Part shown: positions 1 to 4,655 of the stretch, piece after piece
Numbering within the stretch: position 1 is the first letter of the stretch
Layout: each line of letters begins with the position of its first letter
Assembly: GCA_027022065.1 (NCBI GenBank)
Contig: JALVZS010000242.1
Location: 1-5,595, forward strand
Direction: 5' to 3'
DNA from: a bacterium
GTDB lineage: Bacteria > Thermosulfidibacterota > Thermosulfidibacteria > Thermosulfidibacterales > Thermosulfidibacteraceae
DNA: 5,595 nucleotides
Program-made: the position numbers and the translations under genes
The notes under the pieces: model-generated
Database searches by the model: none
Told to the model about the DNA's origin: nothing
Seen by the model: the letters and a program-made list of their open reading frames with translations, nothing else

Positions 1-553
1 TTGCAAACTCTTCAGGATCGCTGAAAGTCACGTCGTCCTTCGCATCGAATGAATCGCCTTCCACAGGCATTTCCTCTTCCACCTGAATGGTTTCAGTGTA
101 GCAGGCCTCCAGAGCAAGATGCACCAGAAGTCTGGCCAAAAACTCAAGGTCTTCATGGGTAGAAAATCCCACGTTTACCCGTCTAATCACTTCTTTTGTG
201 GCTGGATTACCCAGCACCATAACAACAGAAAACCCACTTCCCTCTTTCCAGGGTTCTACCCACACGCGGGAAATTACCTCGGTACCTGTTTCATCTTTAC
301 GCTTGTGGATAATACCCGACACCTTGGTTCTCTTGGCAATAGCAGTGTTTATCTGCTTGGCAAAAGCGTAAGCTTCTGTGGGAATCAAGGACATGATGAT
401 CTGTTTTTCCCTGCCGCCCTTTTCGTTGGGAAAAGCCCTGAGTATGATCCTGCCCTGTTTTTCTTCCCATCCGTTTCTTTTCCTGACTGCTTCGGACAAT
501 CTGACTTCAAGACCGCTGTTGGTGCTAAAAAATGTTCTGCCTATATACTTCAT
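1..553 (-). CDS. Unrecognised protein with acidic C-terminal stretch (3' end outside window)
   Basis: The reading frame is open from the ATG at 553 to the window edge (184 codons) with no stop, so the gene runs off the left end. The start is well supported: GAGGAGGTGG lies just upstream of the ATG. I do not recognise the family. What can be seen is a run of likely beta strands rich in basic and aromatic residues (GRIILRAF about 35-42, KQIIMSLIP about 50-58, EVISRVWVEPW about 92-102, GFSVVMVLG about 107-115), then a hydrophobic helix about 134-151. From about 158 on the chain is strongly acidic (EEEMPVEGDSFD, then DDVTFSDPEEF). No signal peptide or membrane segment is evident. A basic beta-rich body with an acidic tail is common in single-stranded-DNA-binding proteins, but that is only a shape argument. 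It is on the same strand as the GGDEF-EAL gene, 215 bases downstream of it, and probably has its own promoter. Confidence 0.8.
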   Translation of the reverse strand, partial: MKYIGRTFFSTNSGLEVRLSEAVRKRNGWEEKQGRIILRAFPNEKGGREKQIIMSLIPTEAYAFAKQINTAIAKRTKVSGIIHKRKDETGTEVISRVWVEPWKEGSGFSVVMVLGNPATKEVIRRVNVGFSTHEDLEFLARLLVHLALEACYTETIQVEEEMPVEGDSFDAKDDVTFSDPEEFA

Positions 554-560
554 GGTTCCA

Positions 561-569
561 CCTCCTCAC
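561..569 (-). promoter_or_regulatory. Strong Shine-Dalgarno site of the leftmost gene
   Basis: On the minus strand GAGGAGGTG lies just before the ATG at 553. It matches the 16S rRNA anti-Shine-Dalgarno complement almost completely and fixes the start of this otherwise unrecognised gene. Confidence 0.75.
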
Positions 570-571
570 TG

Positions 572-760
572 TTTTTAAAAGTCAAGTTTTAACTAAAATC
601 TTTCCTATTAGACCGAAACTGGGCCGAAAAATCCCGGATTTTTTGCAAAGGATATTCCTGCAGCGGCCAGGACGTTTATCTCAATTTTACAAGGTGTTAG
701 CCTGCATCTACCTGTCAGAACAAGAGTCAAGGATTTATGTATTTTCTTGACTTTTGAAAA
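572..760. repeat. Inverted repeat (CTTGACTTTT) framing the 554-768 spacer
   Basis: Positions 577-586 read AAAAGTCAAG and 746-755 read the exact reverse complement, CTTGACTTTT. Extending to 572-586 against 746-760 gives 14 of 15 matches. A third copy of the core, AGTCAAG, lies at 725-731 and forms a closer inverted pair with 746-752 (14-base spacer). TTGACT resembles a sigma-70 -35 element, but no convincing -10 follows at 17 bases in any copy. The copies could be binding sites for a regulator of the leftmost gene or of the 3' side of the GGDEF-EAL gene. The region is AT-rich, so chance similarity is not excluded. Confidence 0.4.
627..643. repeat. 17-base palindrome, operator- or terminator-like
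   Basis: AAAAATCC, one central C, then GGATTTTT form a perfect palindrome. On the plus strand it continues with one more T. As RNA it could fold into a seven-pair, mostly A-U stem with a CCG loop. That is weak for an intrinsic terminator because the T run is part of the stem. Just upstream, CCGAAA occurs twice, 11 bases apart (613-618 and 624-629). The site is 74 bases upstream of the ATG at 553, so it could be an operator for that gene. Confidence 0.35.
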
Positions 761-768
761 GGTCACGT

Positions 769-2550
769 CTATGCCTCCTTTGCAGCGAAAGCCAGAAGAG
801 AAGAGTAAGCCTCAAGCTGCTTTAAGGTCATAGGAGTGCTGAAGAAGAAGCCTTGTGCATGGGTAACGCCTATCTTCTGCGCCAGCTCAAAATCTCCGTC
901 TGTTTCGACCCATTCTGCTACAACGCTCATATCCAGGCTTTTCATGACTCTCACGATAGCTTCCAATCGTGATTGTTCTTTGGGATCATCCGCAGCCTTC
1001 TTGAAAGTCAGCCCATCAATTTTCACGTAGTCTATATCGAAAAGCTCTTCCTCAAGGTTGGTGTAAGAGGAAATTGTAGAACCCAAGTCATCTACAGCCA
1101 GCTTAAAACCCCTGGCCTTGAAGTAGGTCAGATTCTCTTTGGCCTCTTTATTCTGGAAAAGACCTAACTTTTCAGGAATCTCTATCACAATTCGCTCAGA
1201 AGGTATGCCGTAAGCGTCTATCACATCAATGAATTTAACGACCTTCTCGAAGTTGCCAAGTAAAGAGGCACTTGCGTTTATAAAAACGTCAACTCTGCTG
1301 GGAATTTTCTCCCACGACTCAACCACTTGCTTTAACAAAGCAAGTTCAAGCTCAGCCATTAGATTTTTCTTGTCAGCGATTTCCAGAAAGTTAACGGCCC
1401 CAAAGGAAGCTGGAAAGTATTTGAGCCTCATCAGTACTTCCACGCCTGCGAGCCTCTGGTTCTTGAGTTCAATAATGGGCTGAAACACCGGATAAACTTC
1501 TCTGTTTTCAACTGCCTTCAGGATAAGCTCGGGCACTGCAAACCCATTTCTCTTGTAACCGTTTTTGCATCTGTACATCATGGTGTCAGCAATGGAAAAA
1601 AGAGTATATGGATCGTCTCCGTCCTCTGGGCTTACTGCTATGCCGTAGGAAAAACTGACCGAATAACCTTCGTTATTGTTGAATCTTTCTGTCTCTTCCT
1701 CAAGTTTGCCTATGTACCTTTGAGCAGTTTCTCTATTAGCTCCTGGAAGAATAACAACGAACTCATCTCCGCCATATCTTGCAACAATATCTGTGTTTCT
1801 ACAGACTTTCTTTAGAATGGAGGCAAATTTCTTCAGTATCTCATCGCCCTTTATGTGTCCGTAGGTATCGTTTATCTTCTTAAAGTCATTCAGATCTATT
1901 ACAACGACAGCTAATGGCACCTGCATACTTAGTGAACGATCCAGCTCTCTGTCCAAAATCTCCCAGAAAACCTGCTGGTTATACAGTCCAGTGAGCGGAT
2001 CTTTCATTGCATTTAGTTCAAGCCTTCTTATATACTTGTTCAACAAGGCTACGTCTAAAGCAAAATTACAAAGCGTATCCGCCATTTCCTCTAAAATCGC
2101 TTCATCAAGGTCTTTAACTTTTTCGGGATAAACAAATCCCACGATTTCCGTAACTTCCAGGTCTTCCATCAAGTCGGAAAGGCCTCCCTGCTTTGAAAGA
2201 GGAAGATTGTTTACGTTGTACAGTTTTATCATAAAATTCTTGCTGCATGGTTCACTTTCTTTACCGTTCCTAACGAACAGGTTGCTGAGAGAAAACTTTA
2301 GCGTAGTAGCTTTCTGGTTTTTGAACATTTCCGTTACTGTTGCGCACACCAGCTTCTTTATCTCCTCCGTTGAGCCTTCATCGGTAGTATAGGTAAAGAT
2401 GTACACGCAGTGAAAATGGGCCTTTCTAACTGACATAAAGACTGCACTTATAGGCATAGTTTCAAAGAGTCTAAGCAGAACTTTCTCAAAAGCTTGTTTC
2501 CAGCAACTTCCTGTCTGACCCCGACTAACCCTGCGAGCTTTGCTAACCAC
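769..2550 (-). CDS. GAF-like/GGDEF/EAL cyclic-di-GMP turnover protein
   Basis: A cytoplasmic bifunctional-type c-di-GMP enzyme. Numbering follows the longest frame (618 residues from GTG 2625). About 40-195 is an unassigned sensor-like region whose end, a long helix leading into DPLTGLYN, resembles a GAF-to-GGDEF linker. The GGDEF domain spans about 205-365: DPLTGLYN at 209-216, DLNDFKKIND at 244-253, an intact YGGDEF with GGDEF at 285-289, and an RxxD inhibitory site (RNTD, 276-279) exactly five residues before it. The EAL domain spans about 370-610: E396 in EVL, N450, E482, E485, D512-D513, K535 in KID, E571 and Q591. All expected metal and catalytic positions seem present, but EAL reads EVL, DDFGTG reads DDLGST and AEGVE reads AEWVE. 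Cyclase activity is likely; phosphodiesterase activity is plausible but uncertain. No membrane helix is obvious. I prefer GTG 2550 (593 residues) because GGGGG lies seven bases upstream; GTG 2625 has no ribosome site and a palindrome abuts it. Confidence 0.9.
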   Translation of the reverse strand: MVSKARRVSRGQTGSCWKQAFEKVLLRLFETMPISAVFMSVRKAHFHCVYIFTYTTDEGSTEEIKKLVCATVTEMFKNQKATTLKFSLSNLFVRNGKESEPCSKNFMIKLYNVNNLPLSKQGGLSDLMEDLEVTEIVGFVYPEKVKDLDEAILEEMADTLCNFALDVALLNKYIRRLELNAMKDPLTGLYNQQVFWEILDRELDRSLSMQVPLAVVVIDLNDFKKINDTYGHIKGDEILKKFASILKKVCRNTDIVARYGGDEFVVILPGANRETAQRYIGKLEEETERFNNNEGYSVSFSYGIAVSPEDGDDPYTLFSIADTMMYRCKNGYKRNGFAVPELILKAVENREVYPVFQPIIELKNQRLAGVEVLMRLKYFPASFGAVNFLEIADKKNLMAELELALLKQVVESWEKIPSRVDVFINASASLLGNFEKVVKFIDVIDAYGIPSERIVIEIPEKLGLFQNKEAKENLTYFKARGFKLAVDDLGSTISSYTNLEEELFDIDYVKIDGLTFKKAADDPKEQSRLEAIVRVMKSLDMSVVAEWVETDGDFELAQKIGVTHAQGFFFSTPMTLKQLEAYSSLLAFAAKEA

Positions 2551-2566
2551 AGACTTTCCCCCGAAA

Positions 2567-2601
2567 TTTTTACCTGCTAAAAACAACAGGAAAGGTAAAA
2601 A
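2567..2601 (-). promoter_or_regulatory. Leader hairpin/operator before the GGDEF-EAL start
   Basis: TTTTTACCT at 2567-2575 and AGGTAAAAA at 2593-2601 are perfect nine-base inverted repeats with a 17-base spacer. If GTG 2550 is the start, this element lies in the 5' leader and its 3' arm ends five bases before the GGGGG ribosome site. It could be an RNA hairpin affecting ribosome access or a dyad operator. A competing short pairing (CCTG with CAGG inside the same stretch) is possible. Confidence 0.4.
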
Positions 2602-2624
2602 GCGAAAATCTAAAGTTTGTATCA

Positions 2625-2652
2625 CTCTGAAAAACTACCATTTTTGTCAGAG
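2625..2652. promoter_or_regulatory. Inverted repeat in the divergent GGDEF-EAL/recombinase control region
   Basis: CTCTGAAAAA at 2625-2634 pairs with TTTTTGTCAGAG at 2641-2652, all ten bases matching with one extra G, around a six-base loop CTACCA. It lies between divergent genes and directly against the upstream GTG at 2625, which argues that this GTG is not used. A DNA operator or a transcript hairpin are both possible. No known regulator motif was recognised. Confidence 0.4.
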
Positions 2653-2682
2653 CGTAAGGGAAAGTAAAGAAAAAACAAAACC

Positions 2683-2711
2683 TTGATTTTTATGATTCGC
2701 GTTGTTAAGCT
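2683..2711 (+). promoter_or_regulatory. Candidate promoter for the recombinase
   Basis: TTGATT at 2683-2688, a 17-base spacer, and TAAGCT at 2706-2711. The match to sigma-70 boxes is modest, but spacing and the first 12 bases are identical to the proposed lexA promoter (TTGATT-17-TATCCT). It predicts transcription starting at about 2718, only a few bases before the ATG at 2721, so the message would be nearly leaderless. That agrees with the lack of a Shine-Dalgarno sequence there. Confidence 0.3.
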
Positions 2712-2720
2712 CAATACACC

Positions 2721-3374
2721 ATGGGTAACATTGTAAAGGCATTTACCGGTGGGTTACTGAAAGCTGGCAGCCTCCCTCTTCCAAAGTACTTCACCGCCGA
2801 AGAGGTGAATCAAATTCTTGAAGCTAACAAGAAAGACCAACAAACACATCTTATACTGCATCTCCTATGGAAAACCGGAGTGAGGGCTTCTGAATTGGTA
2901 GAGTTGCGCTGGCAAGATGTAAACTTCTACGACAAGCATGTGAGGGTTGTAACTTTAAAGAAAAGCAGACAAAAGAGAAAAGGCAGAAGACCTGTACGCG
3001 AGCACGAAAGGATTATACCCATAGATGACGCACTATTGAGCGAGCTTTTGCTTTGGAGGAACATACAGGAACAAAAAGCATCTAAAAGCACTTCGTTAAG
3101 AAGAAGGGAAAGACTGTTAACCTACGTAACTGCTGTAGGTTATACAAGGATTTACAAATTAGTGAGAAAAGCAGTACTTTTAGCAGGCTTTGACGAAGAC
3201 AGAGCACATCCCCATACTTTTAGACACTCTTTTGCCGTACACCTTTTGAAACAAGGGGTACCCATAACAGTAGTTCAGCAGCTCTTAGGTCACTCCAGCA
3301 TAGAAAACACGATGATTTATACGCTCATTGTACAACAGGAAGCGATGGCCTTTCTAAGGGACGTTAAGTGGTGA
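2721..3374 (+). CDS. Tyrosine recombinase/integrase, catalytic domain only
   Basis: A site-specific recombinase of the XerC/XerD-phage integrase family, which cuts and rejoins DNA through a 3'-phosphotyrosyl intermediate. The whole catalytic set is visible in 217 residues: R55 in GVRASEL, a lysine at K80/K81 in the beta hairpin, H165-x-x-R168 in PHTFRHSFAVHL, H191 in LLGHSS and Y200 in TMIYT, nine residues after H191 as in XerD. The catalytic domain begins near residue 20 (PKYFTAEEVNQIL), so the N-terminal SAM-like core-binding domain of about 90-110 residues found in typical Xer proteins (about 300 residues) is missing. A Lys/Arg-rich stretch at 80-98 enlarges the beta hairpin. ATG 2721 is the only ATG in frame before the domain; a TAA at 2706-2708 precludes upstream extension. 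No Shine-Dalgarno is seen. The stop overlaps the lexA stop region by 11 bases, tail to tail. It could excise or integrate an element, resolve multimers or invert DNA; the sequence does not say which. Confidence 0.92.
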   Translation: MGNIVKAFTGGLLKAGSLPLPKYFTAEEVNQILEANKKDQQTHLILHLLWKTGVRASELVELRWQDVNFYDKHVRVVTLKKSRQKRKGRRPVREHERIIPIDDALLSELLLWRNIQEQKASKSTSLRRRERLLTYVTAVGYTRIYKLVRKAVLLAGFDEDRAHPHTFRHSFAVHLLKQGVPITVVQQLLGHSSIENTMIYTLIVQQEAMAFLRDVKW

Positions 3375-4011
3375 AGCCTCTCTGATATTGCCTCAATATT
3401 CCCACAAGAAGGCCTATGATCTTTATTTCTTCGTTTTCCACTTCCTCTTTGCTAAAAAACATAGGGCTGTATATAGGATTCTCAGGAATTAGGTATATGC
3501 CGCCGTCCTCAATCTTCAATTTTTTAAGAGTGACATGTGGTTCAGGCTCGTAAATTACTGCGGCCACTATGTCCCCGTTCTTAACATTATCCGTTAACCT
3601 AATGATAGCTATATCACCGGGTAAGATACCGGCATCAACCATTGAATCTCCTCTAATCCTCACGGCAACAAGCTTACCTCCTCCGAAGAAAGACGGATCA
3701 ACAGGTACGTATTCATCTGTACTCTCCTCGATAGTAGCAAGAGGCTCTCCAGCGGGTATCTTTCCTATTAAGGGTATTCCGTAAATAGACTTTAACAGTT
3801 TTATAGCCCTTGCTCCTTTCGGAAAGACAACTATGTGCCCTTCTTCGGCAAGTTTTCTCAAAATCCTATGGGCTGAGCTTTTGGAAGAAATGCCACAGTT
3901 ACTGCAAATTTCCTGAAGTGAAGGAGGATACCCGTAATTAGCCAAATGTTTCTTGATAAACTTCAAGACTTTATATTTGGTTTCTTCCTGTTTGGCTTCT
4001 ACCCTATACAA
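3364..4011 (-). CDS. lexA: LexA-type SOS repressor with autocleavage domain
   Basis: A DNA-binding repressor of DNA-damage genes, inactivated by RecA-stimulated self-cleavage. Numbering follows the longest frame (239 residues from TTG 4083). The winged helix-turn-helix spans about 36-90: KVLKFIKKHLANYGYPPS, then SLQEICSNCGISSKSSAHRILRKL. A linker leads to the cleavage site A111-G112 in PAGEPL. The serine-lysine dyad is S147 (RGDSM) and K187 (VTLKKL), and ENPIYSP matches the family's conserved NP turn. I place the start at TTG 4011 (residue 25), giving 215 residues, close to the usual 200-215. AGGAG lies seven bases before it, while 4083 and the ATG at 4074 lack a ribosome site and coincide with the promoter. 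The extra 24 residues of the long frame have no LexA counterpart. An SOS box sits just upstream, so autoregulation is expected. It is convergent with the recombinase and could be the host LexA or a mobile-element repressor. Confidence 0.93.
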   Translation of the reverse strand: MYRVEAKQEETKYKVLKFIKKHLANYGYPPSLQEICSNCGISSKSSAHRILRKLAEEGHIVVFPKGARAIKLLKSIYGIPLIGKIPAGEPLATIEESTDEYVPVDPSFFGGGKLVAVRIRGDSMVDAGILPGDIAIIRLTDNVKNGDIVAAVIYEPEPHVTLKKLKIEDGGIYLIPENPIYSPMFFSKEEVENEEIKIIGLLVGILRQYQRGFTT

Positions 4012-4018
4012 ACCTGCT

Positions 4019-4023
4019 CTCCT
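4019..4023 (-). promoter_or_regulatory. Ribosome binding site that sets the lexA start
   Basis: AGGAG on the minus strand ends seven bases before TTG 4011. This is the only good Shine-Dalgarno near the 5' end of lexA and is the main reason for choosing the internal TTG over the longer frame. Confidence 0.6.
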
Positions 4024-4028
4024 GTACT

Positions 4029-4042
4029 GGAACGTTTGTTCT
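4029..4042 (-). promoter_or_regulatory. SOS box (LexA operator) upstream of lexA
   Basis: The minus strand reads AGAACAAACGTTCC, which matches 13 of 14 positions of the Gram-positive SOS (Cheo) box CGAACRNRYGTTYC. The core GAAC-N4-GTTC is perfect. It lies between the proposed -10 box and the ribosome site, the classic place for a self-repressing operator. I found no second good copy in the window, including upstream of the recombinase. Confidence 0.75.
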
Positions 4043-4054
4043 CCCACTAAAAGA

Positions 4055-4083
4055 AGGATAGTGTCCTTATCCATAAAAATCAA
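4055..4083 (-). promoter_or_regulatory. Candidate lexA promoter
   Basis: On the minus strand TTGATT (4083-4078), a 17-base spacer and TATCCT (4060-4055) resemble sigma-70 boxes, each with four of six consensus bases. Transcription would start near 4048, leaving a leader of about 37 bases that contains the SOS box and AGGAG. The order promoter, operator, ribosome site, TTG start is internally consistent. Confidence 0.5.
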
Positions 4084-4111
4084 GCGTTAAGCAAACCCGA
4101 ACTAAAGCCCG

Positions 4112-4164
4112 TAGAGATAGCAGTAGTTCTACAAGGTGGAGTAGGTCACCTGGCGCTATCTCTA
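4112..4164. repeat. Nested inverted repeat at the end of the membrane protein gene
   Basis: TAGAGATAGC at 4112-4121 and GCTATCTCTA at 4155-4164 are perfect ten-base inverted repeats 33 bases apart. Inside lies AGGTG (4134-4138) / CACCT (4147-4151) with an eight-base loop, and a weaker GTAG-TT-CTAC at 4123-4132. The right arm is inside the last codons of the membrane protein gene, and the left arm is in the spacer before the lexA promoter. No T run follows on either strand, so it is not a standard intrinsic terminator. It could fold as a branched RNA at the message's 3' end or act as a protein or recombinase site in DNA. Confidence 0.4.
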
Positions 4165-4556
4165 TCAGCGAATGCTGCACTCTGAACGCCTGTATAAGGT
4201 GTTTTATATAGAAAAACGACATAGTAATAGTGAATCAGCAAGGCTCCCAGAACAATTCCGATAATAGCATAACCAACGTAAACCAAAGCAGCTATCATAG
4301 ACAAATCTTCTGCTATAAAAGCAACCTTCATAGGAGTAGAATATACCTGTCTCCACAAAGTCTTTGTCAAAAGTACCTGTTCCTTGCTTGAAATATGCCC
4401 CACCAAGAAGATACTCATTGTAACCATCCTGAACACAACGAATGTAAGGGCGAAGTACTTCAAAAGCGAATACTTAAGAACATGTCCTGCTATCAAACAA
4501 ACAGCTACTATCAAGTTCAGCACTATGGCTATTACAGAAATCTTCTTGCTGGGCAT
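4146..4556 (-). CDS. Small multi-pass membrane protein, unknown function
   Basis: A 136-residue protein with hydrophobic segments at about 5-24, 31-53 and 78-116; the last is long enough for two helices, so three or four membrane spans are likely. The short N-terminus is basic (MPSKKIS) and the C-terminal tail is polar (about 117-136). I recognise no family motif. The ATG at 4556 is well supported by GGAGGAGG four bases upstream on the minus strand. It is read in the same direction as lexA and ends before it; the proposed lexA promoter lies between them, so they need not be one operon. The 3' end of the gene carries one arm of the nested inverted repeat at 4112-4164. Confidence 0.72.
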   Translation of the reverse strand: MPSKKISVIAIVLNLIVAVCLIAGHVLKYSLLKYFALTFVVFRMVTMSIFLVGHISSKEQVLLTKTLWRQVYSTPMKVAFIAEDLSMIAALVYVGYAIIGIVLGALLIHYYYVVFLYKTPYTGVQSAAFADRDSAR

Positions 4557-4560
4557 GATT

Positions 4561-4568
4561 CCTCCTCC
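4561..4568 (-). promoter_or_regulatory. Strong Shine-Dalgarno of the small membrane protein
   Basis: GGAGGAGG on the minus strand, four bases from the ATG at 4556, extended by further G residues upstream. It confirms the start of an otherwise unrecognised ORF. Confidence 0.7.
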
Positions 4569-4593
4569 CCTACTGTTCTTCTATCTTCAAAAG

Positions 4594-4633
4594 GATAGTT
4601 ATAGAGAAAAATTGAGCATCTTATCAGAAAAAG
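4594..4633 (-). promoter_or_regulatory. Weak candidate promoter for the small membrane protein
   Basis: On the minus strand CTGATA, an 18-base spacer and TATAAC lie upstream of the strong ribosome site. Both boxes match sigma-70 consensus at four or five of six positions. The short inverted repeat CTATC/GATAG (4581-4585, 4594-4598) overlaps the predicted start region. The call rests only on box similarity. Confidence 0.25.
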
Positions 4634-4655
4634 GCGAAGTTTTTGGATCTCTTTT

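Larger units (their letters stand above)
2682..4084. repeat. 13-base inverted repeat bracketing recombinase and lexA
   Basis: CTTGATTTTTATG at 2682-2694 and its exact reverse complement CATAAAAATCAAG at 4072-4084 flank the recombinase-lexA pair. Identity does not continue on either side. In both places TTGATT can be read as a -35 box facing into the adjacent gene, so the repeat may reflect a shared promoter. It might also be the ends of a two-gene cassette. GTTAAGC also occurs just beside both copies (2704-2710 and 4086-4092), in the same orientation. Confidence 0.4.

Noticed and set aside
119-592. Plus-strand ORF of 157 codons
   Set aside because: It is the antisense shadow of the leftmost minus-strand gene, which has a strong ribosome site; the translation is irregular, full of Phe, Ser and His.
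836-2392. Several plus-strand ORFs of 61-84 codons
   Set aside because: All lie opposite the GGDEF-EAL gene, whose domains are unmistakable; they show no motifs or ribosome sites.
598-3771. Direct match ATCTTTCCTATTA at 599-611 and about 3759-3771 as possible att sites
   Set aside because: The second copy encodes conserved LexA residues (IGKIP), and a 13-base match in 5.6 kb can occur by chance.
3569-3784. Plus-strand ORF of 71 codons
   Set aside because: Antisense to the conserved LexA protease domain.
2704-4092. GTTAAGC at both ends read as integron attC-type R' sites (GTTRRRY)
   Set aside because: No paired RYYYAAC at suitable distance, and the recombinase lacks the extra helix region expected of an integron integrase.
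4081-4191. Plus-strand open frame encoding a protein-like stretch (VEIAVVLQGGVGHLALSL)
   Set aside because: It reads like coding sequence, but has no start codon and ends at a TGA after about 36 codons; the inverted repeat dictates part of it. Possibly a gene remnant, not supportable from sequence alone.
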